A DNA stretch of 64,000 nucleotides, from assembly GCA_012656075.1 (NCBI GenBank), contig JAAKBF010000003.1:62001-126000 (forward strand), in the 5' to 3' direction. Source of the stretch: Phytophthora hibernalis (lineage: Eukaryota; Oomycota; Peronosporomycetes; Peronosporales; Peronosporaceae). Below are positions 1 through 11,109 of the stretch, piece after piece. Under the pieces are notes generated by a model. The model was given only the letters and a program-made list of their open reading frames with translations. It searched no databases and was not told where the DNA came from. The position numbers and the translations under genes were made by a program. Positions within the stretch are counted from its first letter, which is position 1; every line of letters begins with the position of its first letter.

Positions 1-1
1 T

Positions 2-1206
2 GAAAATTTGGACGCCAAACCGTCGATTCCTGTTGTGCTCTTGAACAAAACGTTCGCCAGATTTGAGGAAAATTGCAACCAGATCGAGTTCGACGAGAAA
101 GACTGTAACTTTGCGAGGCAGCTGTGTCTTGGTATGTCCGCTCCTTACGAAAGCGAAGCAGAATTGGCGGAGACGGCGCGGGGGCTGCTGACAGAATATC
201 TGCTCGCTGACTATCCCGCCTCGACGATTACTCCGGCAACTGTCAATGGATCGGTATCAGATGGTTCCTATCGTTTTGGTGAGACGCTGCTGCTTAATTT
301 GGAATGCAAACTCCAGAAAGGAGATGGTGGTGGGGATCCAACGATGCAAAATATCGCGTACTACATCAAGAACTTGCCAGACGTGGTCGACCGTCAATTC
401 CCGTGTTTCTTGGTGGATATTTGTGGACCACTCATGAGCGTGTTTGGAATCGTAAACACGGGGACGAAGATGCGATTTGTGAGCCGCTAGCTACGAGTTT
501 CCCTCTGCTTTTCTTCGATAACGAGAGAATGATGGTGTCGTTGACTCGGTTGTGCGCGTCATTGAAGACTGCTCTGCAAGAGCTGACGAATGATCTCAGT
601 AGTACCGGTAGCCGTCAAAATCGCGCGCCTGCAACTAACATCAGTCGCTTGGGGTTCCCGTATAAAGATTCTGTCGAAGTCAACGGATCAGCAATCTCAT
701 TTCAATATCTCACAGTCGTTCAGCGGTACGTTTTCAACGCGCGTGGTGGTGAAAACGACGTCATTGTCAAGTTCGCTAAGCGATACGGGAAGGAAGTCCA
801 TGAATATTGTTTTGAGGCCGGATTTGCCCCCAAACTATTGTACTGTGAATCCTTACCAAATGATTGGGTGTTCGTCGTTATGGAGCAACTTCCGTTGGTT
901 TCCCTCCGTCAAGCCAAATTGGACGGCAATGGTGGGATGATCAGTATCCAGCTGCTCAAGATCAAGCGCACCCTCGCAAAGGAATCTTTCGTCCATGGCG
1001 ATCTTCGTGAGAGTAATGTGATGTGGGATACGTCCAAGAACCGAGTCGTTTTGATCGATTTCGATTGGTCGGGAAGGGATGGTGTCAACAGATATCCACC
1101 ATTTATGAACCCTGAAGTACCATGGCCGCAAGGAGCAGCGTCTGAGAAACCACTTCAGGTTAAGCATGATGAGTATTGGTTTGAGGTGATCCGCTGTCAG
1201 CTGTGA
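2..1206 (+). pseudogene. Crinkler-like effector, C-terminal kinase-like domain (partial, frameshifted)
   Basis: The reading frame is already open at the window edge, so the N-terminus (in this family the LxLFLAK/DWL targeting region) lies outside. The C-terminal part reads as a small eukaryotic-kinase-like fold: an HGDLRESN catalytic-loop motif near 995-1018 and an IDFDW metal-binding motif near 1057-1071. This matches the kinase-type C-terminal domains of Crinkler (CRN) effectors, which act inside host cells in known cases. The frame changes by one base at about 465-478, next to a TTT run; the first frame stops at 490 and the second carries the kinase motifs to the stop at 1206. Either this is a decayed copy, as is common for CRNs, or a base is missing from the assembly. 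The family call is inference from motifs. Confidence 0.6.
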
Positions 1207-1979
1207 TCGGAAGTCATTGGCAGTCGCTCGGCGACCGGATTTGTGACGAGAACCCGAGGAGCGAGGCAGAAGCAGAAGCAGCGGGCATGCCGCCATCAAG
1301 CCCGAAGCATCATCCGTGCGACGGTATCCGAGAACTGTAGGAGCTCAATTAGTGGTCGATCTGCTTCTATCGGATAGGGCAGAGCGTAGAAGATTGCGCA
1401 CCAAGGTTCAAAATACGTCCGCATTACAATACAATAATCTTGACTAAGCTTAGTACATATACGTGTTATTGGTTCGCGGGCTGCTGGCAGGGCTCCCGAT
1501 TATAGCAATGCTATAATAGCATGGTTTTTATAATAATTTCCTATGAAACCATAAATATATTTGATTCTGCCAACCATGAAGACCATACCGTCAAAATTCC
1601 AACCGCGTCTGACCAAAGTCCAACAGTACCGGTAAGGCCAAAATCAGTTTTGTGCCATTTTTTCTGTTTAATGACACGCCGCACACTCACCATTCGCTGC
1701 CACATGCTCATTCAGCGTTTGGAGCCGCAGCAGACCGAAGCAAGCGTGGAGACCAGCGTGGAGGCTGTGCGTCGACGGACCGCCGCCCCGAGCGGCGTTC
1801 TTCAACAAGGCCGTGGCAGCTGCGCGCTGGCGGTCGTGAACATGACCAAGGCTGCACACGGGAGCAAGAGCAAGGAGGCTGCCGCTGGAGAACGCTTCGT
1901 GGGCGACACTTGGGCTCGCCCGCTGCGTGCATGTGCTTGCGTATTGTGATGGTGCGCGTGCGCCTTTGTGCTTACCCAT
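1207..1979. other. No recognisable gene
   Basis: Only short overlapping reading frames occur here, none with a recognisable motif. The segment from about 1680 to 1980 is visibly GC-richer than its flanks. Near 1489 the sequence CAGGGCTCCCGATTA resembles the terminus of the hAT element at 10972, so an orphan hAT end may be present; no partner end or matching 8-bp duplication was found. Confidence 0.4.
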
Positions 1980-2040
1980 GACGGTGCCTCCGGGTGGGGG
2001 AGCAGCGTTGCTGCAGGCCGGTTCGAATCCGGCCATCGTC
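1980..2040 (+). pseudogene. tRNA-derived relic lacking one arm
   Basis: A 7-bp acceptor stem (GACGGTG at 1980-1986 with CATCGTC at 2034-2040, one G-T pair) directly abuts a perfect 5-bp T-arm with loop TTCGAAT (2017-2033). Between them are a 4-bp stem with a 7-nt loop (1988-2002) and a second hairpin CAGC-GTT-GCTG (2003-2013) resembling a class II variable arm. Total length is 61 nt, too short for a cloverleaf, so an arm (most simply the D-arm) is missing. The geometry of T-arm and acceptor makes a tRNA origin very likely; function is not. It could also be part of a SINE. Confidence 0.5.
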
Positions 2041-2086
2041 TTTCTCTCAACTATGTTTGTTATTGCTTTGTGATATTTTATTTAGG

Positions 2087-3594
2087 CTATTGCTTGGGCT
2101 GGAGGCGAATGAATGCAGGAAGCGCAGAAGCAGATGTCGGGTCGACGATGCTTCCAGCGTTGGCCCGCTCGTGGAATTGAGCGATGTGCAAGTCGAGCTT
2201 TCCTTCTTTGTGAAGCTTGCGAAGAGCTTTGATGACCGTGCCGACTGCAAGCGCTGGCGATCCATTCGATTTCAAGAAGTCTAGCGTGTTATCCTGTGCT
2301 TTCACTCCAGCGCTCAGCACCTCGCTCTTGAAAGCATCGGATGTTTCGTCTAGTGCGAACCCAATCGGTAAGAACAGCATCATATACCCGACGGCGTGTC
2401 TAAACTCGTACAGCGTTGTCTTTTTGACAGATCGCGAGGCATATACACGGGGCTCCGACGTAAACTACTCAAATCAGACTGCAGATAGCGACTGCGAGCC
2501 CTTCTTCTTCGAGCGCACGGTTTTTGCACCTGCTGGACTGTTGAGATGACTGATGGTGGACCCTTGTTGGGTTTCTCGCCGGTTGCTGGTGCAGATGCCT
2601 GAGTGTGCAGCCGTGACTCAAGTGCTAACTGCCGTTCTTCAAGCCTTTTGTTCTGTAGGATGAGAAGTTGGATCTGCTCGGACTAATCGCAAGTACCGCC
2701 GAGGACTCACAGCCGCAACTACGAGGACTTTGGAGGTGGGGTGAAGGCGCGCCTAATAGTGGCACTCCAGGCCAACACCTCTGCTTCACCGATCGATCTT
2801 GCTGACATGGCCTCGCGTATCTTCATGACGAGCGCACTACCCTCTGCAAGCAGCAGCACGTCAGGGTAGTGCATTATTAGCGTCGCAGCCAAGCACTCGG
2901 CCACAGTTTCGTCAAGATTGAGCGCTGCATTTGCAAACGCTAGCGAGCTCATGAGCAGAGCTTGTAGCGTTTGGGCACGGTCGCGACATGGGGGTTCAAG
3001 GAAAAGCAGTGAAGGAAGTCGGGCACCTTCTTTCGGTTTCCACCCGCTCAAGACTCGGGATATCTTCTGGTCGGCCTGCGTCGTGCCCAGCATGTAGCCA
3101 AACGCTTTGTTGACACGGTCCAGCTGCCAGCCGCCGCGCTCGATGATCCAGTTCTCGGCCACACTGCCGTCGTTGGCGTGCATGACCGCACCCGCCTAAA
3201 GGAGTGCGAGGTAAGCCCCGAGGTAAGTCGGATCTGCCTCTCTTGTGCTACTTGCTTAACTCTAACCAGAACTTTCCAAATCCAGAAAGAATTTTTGCAG
3301 CTGCGGCTTCTCTATTGCGCCCTGTCTTGGATATTTGTCCAGCAACCAGTTTTTGACGTTACCAAAGTAGACAAGACACGTATTCGTCGTGCGAGCCTTG
3401 TCTGTCGATCTAGCTAGGGAATATGCATACTTGTCTAACATAATTTTAAGTATCTTACCGGTCTCGTCGGCACCGATTAGCTCGAGAGCTTTGTCGAGTG
3501 CCATGTCCTCAGCATGCAGAAATGCTGTAAACGAATTTATCGCTGTTACCCGCGCCTTCTTTCTGTTGGCGGGCGCCAACGACGCGATGGACAT
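2087..3594 (-). mobile_element. Crypton-type tyrosine recombinase relic
   Basis: Three minus-strand reading frames line up as one protein. The first (3594-3262) is an alpha-helical N-terminal segment like the SAM-like/core-binding domain of Crypton recombinases. The second (3183-2719) begins close to the conserved end of the catalytic domain, with GGW followed by a KAFGYMLGTT stretch whose Tyr is a plausible nucleophile, then a DQKISRVLSGW motif. The third (2383-2087) continues the tail. Only about 80 bp separate the first two, so the middle of the catalytic domain with the Arg and His-x-x-Arg residues is deleted. Cryptons are known in oomycetes. No direct repeats were found at the ends. Confidence 0.6.
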
Positions 3595-3599
3595 GACTT

Positions 3600-4104
3600 T
3601 AGCTATCTCCTTTCCCGTTGTGAAGGCGCAATTACCGCAGTAAAGTCAGAAACCTTGGTATATTTTTAGAATATGCATTCATATGAGGTTTGTATTGAAT
3701 AGTAAATATTGTCAACATATTCCAACTAAATATGGTCGGATTGGTCGGAACATCGCAATTTTTCACAAGCTCAAATGATTGGGCAAAAATACTGAAACAC
3801 ACCGCTCTCATTGGTGGGGCAGGCAGTGAGAGCATAGAGTATTCTACCCTTGGTTGGAATAGCGTGGATATTATACCATACCATAAAATATCGGACCAGA
3901 GGATCTCATCGGACTTTTGTACGACACACAGATTTTCTAAGGATAAGCAACGTGCCAAAACTTTTAGCTGGTACTAACTTTTGCCGCGTTTAGGGAGACA
4001 AACGATGTGAAAGTTTAAATGAGTCCCTTTCCGCCCAGTTTATAGGCGGTAGGAAATGGCCTGAAATGCCCTCTGGGCTGAGCAAATCGATCCTTTCTAC
4101 AGTA
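3600..4104. other. No recognisable gene; AT-rich flank of the pogo-like element
   Basis: No reading frame with a recognisable motif was seen. The last two bases (TA, 4103-4104) are the left copy of the target duplication of the element that follows. Confidence 0.5.
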
Positions 4105-4129
4105 CAGCAACGGACAGAATGCAACTGCC
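4105..4129 (+). repeat. Left terminal inverted repeat of pogo-like element 1
   Basis: This is a 25-bp repeat starting CAGCAACGGACAG, an exact reverse complement of 5827-5851. It is preceded by TA. Confidence 0.92.
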
Positions 4130-4273
4130 GCCAAGCTAACTGCCACCCTCTGATTCGGAACATAGACACTGCGTATTGTCCCTAAATCCGCCAATCACTT
4201 TTTGCTTTTTACGTTTTTACTACCAATCATCACACAGGCTCCGAAATCAATTCAGTGGCTATCAGTCGGTAAA

Positions 4274-5756
4274 ATGGAGGCAGCCAGCAGCATCGAAGAT
4301 CCCCCAGATGAAGCCAGCGCCTCGGTAGTGACCCTGCAGGCAATAAGTGCGCAGATTAGTACAGGCAAACAACATCGCAAGCACTACAGCATGATGAAGA
4401 AGAGAGCGGTGTTTCGCGCGACGGAGGGCATGAGTGAGCGAGAGGCGGCCAGGACGCAAGGAATCCCCGATGGACGCTCAACGATTGGCGCAAGTCTGCC
4501 GACGACATATTCGGCCACAAAGGGAGCGAGAAAACGCTGTCCCGCACCCCTGGACGGCGTGAGCTTGTTCCCTTTGGAATCGAGTTGATAACATTCATGA
4601 AGGACACCCGCCGTGACAGCGAGGTGCTCACAGCCAAAACCATGGCGAGCTTCGTACGCGACGTGTATCCAGATTGGCTTGAAAGCTACATTCAGGGAAG
4701 AAGGACACAGCGACAGCGTACGAGTCACTGCTTCGGCTACTTCGTCGCCTCGCTTATCGACATGGCTTCGTTCAGCGTACGCCCAGTGGACTCAAGGTAA
4801 ACTGCTCTTCAATTGTAGGCTTTGACGCTGTAGTGTCGTATTGGGCATATAAATGTATTAATGGTGCTATTTAACTGTGATATTGCTCTTACACTGTACA
4901 GGAGAAGCTATCGGACCTTATTGTCGTTCGAGATGAGTTTGCTCAGTCATTTAAGAAGAGATACAGTGGATTCGACGCCAGTGAGGTGTACAATACCGAC
5001 GAGACAGGCATTTACTATGACACTCCACCGTCTACCATGCTATCAGAGAGAGGTAAGTCCGCATCTATTACAGCGGAGCAGAAGCATTCGGCGCGGCTGA
5101 CCGCCGTCTGTACAATTTGTGCCGACGGTAGGAAGCTGCCTCTCCTCTTTATCGTTCGTGGCGAACCGGGAGGTACAATCGAGCAGAGCGAGCTCCAAAC
5201 CTACCCAAAGGTATGTATTCATACATGGCTACATTTTCATGATTGATATTCTAACTGTGCTCTTAAATACTGTGATACAGGGCACGTCTATACAGTGCAA
5301 AAGAAGGCATGGATGGATTCGCGCGTGTGGTTGTTTTACCTGCGCTCCTTACTGTACTGGCACATATCTGGCCCCTCGCTTCTGCTAGTTGACAACCTCG
5401 ACTGTCATGTGTCTGAGGAGTCAGAGGACGTTCTAGCAGACGAGATGCTAACCATCCTCCAGCCACTACCCAAAAATTCGACCTCTGTATGCCAGCCTTT
5501 GGATGTTGGCGTGATGGGGCCGTTGAAATCCAAGCTGAAGGCGCTTTGGATGCTAGAACGACCACCACCACTACGAGATGGAGAGAAACGTGCAAAGAAG
5601 ACCGCCAAGGACAAGCGCTTGGAGACGATCAAGCGAACGATCAAGGCGTGGGACGCAATTGAGCCGGAGACGATCATCAAGTCGTTTAACAAAGCTCTTT
5701 TACTAATTTTTAGCAAAATACAGCTGCCTCCTTATTTTGCCTCAGTTTGTGTGTAA
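4274..5756 (+). pseudogene. Pogo/Tigger-like DDE transposase (three exons, frameshifted)
   Basis: ATG 4274 starts a helix-turn-helix N-terminal region (EREAARTQGIP near 4434-4468). The DDE_1 catalytic domain follows: first Asp in NTDETGIYYDTP (from about 4992), second in VDNLDCHV (about 5389-5412), third in SVCQPLDVGVMG (from about 5485). Two introns with GT-AG ends are inferred: 4797-4901 and 5211-5280. Single-base frame breaks occur at the CCCC run 4465-4468, at about 4698-4702, and at the start of exon 3 (5281). All look like missing bases, so the gene may be intact in the real genome. It would cut and paste the element at TA sites. Confidence 0.75.
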
Positions 5757-5826
5757 ATTTTAGATAAACTCAAATCGTCAATGATATTTTTATCCAATGG
5801 CATTGTACCTCTGTTCAAACAGAGCT

Positions 5827-5851
5827 GGCAGTTGCATTCTGTCCGTTGCTG
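5827..5851 (-). repeat. Right terminal inverted repeat of pogo-like element 1
   Basis: This is an exact reverse complement of 4105-4129. It is followed by the TA target duplication at 5852-5853. Confidence 0.92.
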
Positions 5852-5853
5852 TA

Positions 5854-7803
5854 GAGCCGCCACGATCTCAAGTGCAACGAAGCTATATTGGCCACTCGGT
5901 GAGTCACCAATCGCCTGCGCCAACTGGTCGTCACCCCAGTGGAAATCTCCGGCCAATGTTTGGTCGTTTACAAGACTCTTGAAGTCGTCGACCAGAAGTA
6001 AGTACTCATCGAAGCCATCCCCAAGAAGCATCCAGCGAGGGTACCTCCTTGGCCCGGTCCCACGATGTATTGAACCAAGTAGCGCGAATGCGCACTCACT
6101 GGTCCATCCGTGAGTAACCAGACGTGCCGTCGCGACAGGATGGCTCTGAGCCGTAGTTCAAGAGGCTTGGGTCGACAGTCGTGAGCGGGACAATCGTCAT
6201 TCACTTGAATGTGATGCATTCTGGCGTGCTCGCGCCATCACATGACCTCGGCGGATGTCGGAGCAGTGTAAGCGAACAAACCACGAGAAGCGCCGACCAG
6301 AATGAACAGCTGCGGAGACGAGTGCGATGAACATGACTTGGGCTCGAGCATGTGAGTTGCTTTGTGAGAGTAAGTATGAGTCGCCACACCAAGGTTGATT
6401 TTCTAATCGGCCAGAAGATCAAGATCAGCAACGCCCGCGGTATGAGTTTGAGGACACTGAACTAAAACCGGTGGTGTTGTCTTTTCTATACGGTAACAGC
6501 AGTTATCCTATTCGGAAAGGGGTGAGTGTATCGGATTGTAAGGTAGCACTCTTACGTGGTATATGGGATTAGAAATGATAACATTTAGCAGAGGGTGTGG
6601 GGATTGAGATCTGTGAGAGGACCAAAACGAAATTAGGTGCGACGGACGGCGCAGACTCGCCAATAGTCTGAAATAAAGCACATCGATGTGTGAGGGAAAC
6701 TTCATGAATCGAACCAGCATTCACGAAAATGGCCTAGAGAAAATTACGACAATCGGTACTGTTTTCCGTTAAGAATCAAATCACTTCGATGTGTATGTCA
6801 TATGTTGGTCGAATCCCTATTATTTCTATCATAGCGTTCCCGGGGGGCGTGGTTCTTTACCTGGGGTATAAGGACAGAAAAGCGAAAGAAACATTAGCTC
6901 CATTACGGAATTTATTTAGTGACACCTGACAATACAACCCCGACGTCTACAACTGAAGAGGTCGGTACATGTCGCTCTACGTACTCAATTTCTACCTGCA
7001 ACCCTTCCTGCATTCACAAATGCTCAAGGAATCTGCACAATGTTTTTCGCCAGAAATTATAAACGCATGCTCCGCTACTCCGTGAAACACCGCGATGAAC
7101 TAACTTCGCGGCTCTGTGTTTCCTAGCAAAAGGACAGTGGTAAGAATTGCTACGCGGGTAAAATTTCCCCACACAATGCACTGCTTACCTTCCTCGCGTT
7201 TTGCTTTGATTCTTGCCTTCATTTCCTAGAGTTCAGGATTCAGCTTGCAACGCTGGCGATGTTTACGCAGCTTGCCCTTGTCGGCTACCGTGACTGATCA
7301 GAATGGGCACTCGAACGTGACAGTCGGCGCCCGAGCCGCCACTTCCTTCTTCCACTTGATTCCTCGCATTGTGAGAGTATCGTGGACCAGGAAATTAAGT
7401 TTCTTGAACGCGGCCCCGAGGTGCACTAAATCGTCTCTGAATAAAATACCGTCGCATTCACTGTAGCGGATCTTCGCATTTTAATACTTCGTTGAAGCAC
7501 TTGACGTACCCGACTACCTTCTGATAAGCGAAAACAAGGTGACGCTCTTGACTTTGTTGCTTCCACATCTATGACTGATCAAAAACTGTGGACACACGGT
7601 GGCTAGCTGATCTACTCAAGAGCGGTGGACAAATTTCCAACCATCTTCAAGTCGCGAACCCGTCAAGCGAACATTTCAAATGCTGTGAACTGATTGCGTA
7701 AGCGCGACGCGATTCTGCACTCGTTACGTGGGACAACAGCCGTTTCAGGCCGACGGAAGAATGGACACGTTCGAACCAACCGCAAGTACGACCACCGAGT
7801 AAG
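5854..7803. other. No recognisable gene
   Basis: A minus-strand reading frame crosses the right end of the pogo-like element (to 6031). Its outer part, about 60 residues, could be an interrupted older frame, but it meets a stop just past the empty site if the element is removed. The rest, 6200-7800, has only short frames with no motif I recognise. Confidence 0.4.
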
Positions 7804-8523
7804 TTGGTGACATGGCTGCATCCTACCCTACTTGACGAATTCGATCGTTTGCGAAAGGCAGGACTAAAGTTCGATGCCGAATGTCTCCGTCAAGTTACTG
7901 TCAGACAGTCTGCCAATCCAACAGACCCAGTTGATGCGATTTCTGCAGATGTGAACGGTTCGCTATTAGTGGATAAAATTATACCGAGGTGCGTCAAATG
8001 TTGATGGAAAAGCACTAAATCGTGCTGCGATCACACACAGAGAAACACCAGGTTAGCGAAGAGAAGCGAATGCAGATTGAACGCGACGTTTCCACTTGAC
8101 CAACCAAAACGCGACTTCCTCGGTGACAATCTCGATGAGAATACTGTAGCGAATATCGACGTAACGCACTTCGTTATCGACTTCGATAATGGAAAGACAC
8201 TCGGCATTGAGGGCGAAAAACAAGTCGAATATTCAGATGCCGTCTCCGGTAGAGGGAGGGAAGGATGGAGGGGGTAATGACGATAGTAGCTCGCATTTCG
8301 GGTGGTACCACTAATATATACATCCACCGACGATGAATTTTACAAATGCGAAACGGATCTATCCTATCGATATTTGCCGGCCAACGCCACCGATCTCTCT
8401 CAACCTGCGGACTTCTTCATAATCGCGAAATCCAAGGACGTGTGGTCTAGAATGCGGAATGAAAAGATCACCCTGAATGAATGGAGCGAGTGGCAAAAAA
8501 ACGCAAGGATGGATGTAATTTAG
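7804..8523 (+). pseudogene. Degraded pogo/jerky-like DDE transposase
   Basis: Three short frames (7804-8004, 8077-8277, 8302-8523) read in order as parts of one DDE_1-type transposase. The middle piece has NIDVTHFVIDFDNGKTLG, where oomycete elements of this type carry a D-E-T-H-F first catalytic motif. The last piece has YLPANATDLSQPADFF, the third-acid region. The stretch carrying the second Asp is deleted. Stops and frame changes separate the pieces, so this is an old relic. No terminal repeats were found. Confidence 0.55.
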
Positions 8524-8793
8524 GAAAGCTGAAGTACACATGAAATGAGTGCTTTCTTCTGAATCTGTCTGCAGCTACCGTGAAGGTAGTAAAACAAAAG
8601 CACAATAAAAACGGTATCGACTACGCTTGAAAAGTTTTGATGCGCTGGGGTTTGTCATTGAGTGTTGATCGAACCTGGACCACAAAGCAACTCTTTCCAC
8701 ACTTACAAGAGAATCTGAAGATATATCCGCACGAATTTGCAGATGTCAAGGAAAACGATGATGATCTGATACTGATCCTCACAACAAAATATT

Positions 8794-9060
8794 CTAATCC
8801 AATATCAAGTGATCTTGATACCGTAGCAATATTCGTTGACACTGATAAAGAGAGCTTGTATTGGATACCAACCGCTTACCCTTTCTTTCGCGTGCACGCA
8901 TATTCCCCTTGACTAAACTAGTGTATTCTTGCCAGTTTGTCTTCATCAAACAGAGCAGTTCTGCTCGATCTTTGTCTAAACGTGTACGCAGCTCGCTTTT
9001 CACGTACCCACTTTGGCTGAAAACTCTCTCTTGCTTAGCTGGTGTCAAAGGTTTTCACAA
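8794..9060 (-). pseudogene. hAT transposase C-terminal dimerisation-domain relic
   Basis: The minus-strand frame contains ERVFSQSG followed by LRTRLDKDRAELLCL, the pattern of the hAT C-terminal dimerisation region (E-R-x-F-S, then R-x-R-L). Upstream on the same strand the frame is broken. It is separate from the larger hAT element at 10972-16569, which has its own C-terminal domain. Confidence 0.45.
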
Positions 9061-10657
9061 GTAAATTCTGGGCAAGATTGCAACTGAAGAAAAATTCACC
9101 TTCTCAATGATCCCTAACCCAAGCCAGTATATCGACCTCTCGATACAACGAGGACGTTGTACTTGCCGCCATTCGCCGTGCATGGCCACTTGACGGACAG
9201 GTTCTTCCATTTGTTCAAGTGTTTGTAGCCTCTAATAGAAGATCATCGTGCACGCTACTCACCCGTGGCGTTCGTATGAGTATTCAACATCCAGAAGCGC
9301 AGAAAATGGGATGATTGAGTGCGTAATCTCTGTAAGATGTTGGAGCCGGATTTAGAGCCGGTTCTAACAATGCGTCTTTGCTCTTATCGTTCGCCATCTT
9401 CCGCTGGGCAATTATCTTAACTATTTCATCGTTCTAGATCTAGAGCTCACCAGAGCTCCAATATCCAATACAATGCTGCCTACCTTGGACTTGATACACG
9501 GATTTAAAAACATGGGTTTAATTTGGTTTGTGTAGTCATTCGGGAAGTGGAGAGCCAACTATTATTTCAACCGAGACAGACATCGTTCCCTGCCAGGAGA
9601 AAAAATTGGTTGTGGATTTGAGTATGCGCCGCTGGGAGAACTCGTTTCCAACCGAGTTTAGCACTAAACACTGGATTTTTCCATTCCAAAGCCATGGTTA
9701 GCAGGTTCTGGAAAGTAATGCGAGAGAGCTTGCCACAACTTCCTTTTGCACCTCACCAATACTAAATTGTGCTTACTAGTGTGTACCCTCTTCAATTTCG
9801 GTAATCAAGGTCCAATCCGTGAGTGTGAGGGACTCATACACCACTTGTTTTCTAGATGGGGAAGAATCGAAATATTATACCAACGCGTAGTAGTTGTTGT
9901 ATATGCGACGCATTTGAGTAACATCATACCCGACTCGATTCTTTGCATCGATATTGATGTTGAACCCAGGAAGACCACAATGCTTTGAAAATTTTCAGCG
10001 TCAACAAGCGTTGCAGCGAGTTAACAATTGTCCTCGACATGCTCGACACGATGAACGTGCAAGGAGACGTTGACATACATCCTCAACCACTTCTAGGGCA
10101 TGATCAACAGCATCCGCGATCGAGCGCTCGATTCACGTGTCGTCGGGCGACTCGGTCTCACCGATCTCCACACGAACCAGACCGAGCCGGATCTGGCTGG
10201 GCCAGCCTTGTGCCGCGACCTCCAGATCTACAACCACGACCAACGCACAGTATCCTGTAGCTTGCATCAGCACAGCACACACTTTGGATTCAGCGATACT
10301 ATCGGTGATATCGGCTTGTAATGAGCTGGCCGGTTTACCGAACCGAACCCATCCTGCTACTTCCGCAACATACTAGCGCTGTGCTGCTGGGTTTTGCAAT
10401 ATCTCTGCCTAACACCAGTTGCTGCACTCATTTATCTACTCAAGTGTGCACCCAGTGTTACCTGCACTACAAACATCCGCCGACTATCTTGGGACACCGC
10501 ACGTCCCTGGTTCACCCTTCCGTCGTAGGTCGGAAGTCCATCGAACGTGGCTCGGATTTCACCGTCTTCGACATAACGTCTGACATCTGCTGCTTTGTTG
10601 CACTCCGCTCCCGGCTGCAAGTTACATACTGCATTTTCATCTCGACCACCGCTCGCA
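9061..10657. other. No recognisable gene
   Basis: Several short plus-strand frames (for example 9985-10260 and 10321-10731) carry no motif I recognise. Nothing else can be supported. Confidence 0.4.
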
Positions 10658-10980
10658 GCATGCGGTCCAGTTCAGGTCCTATTCACGCAGTATCCACGGT
10701 GCATTTTGGGTTCCTATTGGGTAAAAGGTGATGAATCAATTTAGTGCACTAAGTATCATTTAACCCGATTCCAAAATATGGACTTGCTATCAGCAGGGTT
10801 CCTGATTCCAGCCTGCGATCCAGTCCAGGTCCTCACTCACACGCATACACGCAGTATCCACGGTGCATTTTGGTTTCCTATTGGGTAAAAGGTGATGAAT
10901 CAATTTAGTGCACTAAGTATCATATAACCCGTATCATATAACCCGATTCCAAAATATTGACTTGCTATCAGCAGGGTTCC
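10658..10980 (+). repeat. Imperfect tandem duplication, about 120-160 bp units
   Basis: The segment 10684-10802 (cacgcagtatccacgg through cagcagggttcc) recurs at 10848-10980 with few changes. Similarity extends upstream to about 10658 and 10810. The second copy has an internal duplication of gtatcatataaccc (10915-10944). Both copies end in GCTATCAG plus CAGGGTTCC, which is the left target duplication and first nine bases of the hAT element at 10972. Confidence 0.8.
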
Positions 10981-11109
10981 CGATTACGGCATTGTACACA
11001 AATGAAACTAAAGAGCAACCGTAAGTTATTGGAAGCTGCTGTAAGGCAGCAAACGTCAATTATTGCAAGTATCCAACTCCTTCACGCAATAATTTACCTG
11101 CCTTCTGCC

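Larger units (their letters stand above)
4105..5851 (+). mobile_element. Pogo-like DNA transposon with complete ends
   Basis: The element is 1747 bp. It is bounded by perfect 25-bp terminal inverted repeats (4105-4129 and 5827-5851, both starting CAGCAACGGACAG read inward) and flanked by TA on each side (4103-4104, 5852-5853), the target duplication expected for Tc1/mariner-pogo transposons. Nearly all of the interior is one transposase gene. The identical TIRs and intact target duplication suggest a relatively recent insertion. Confidence 0.9.

Noticed and set aside
1521..2050. Overlapping frames of about 80-140 residues in a GC-rich segment
   Set aside because: They occur on both strands, have no motif, and one runs through the tRNA-derived relic.
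5732..6031. Minus-strand reading frame crossing the right end of the pogo-like element
   Set aside because: It runs through the TIR, and removing the element gives an immediate stop, so it is not a supported gene.
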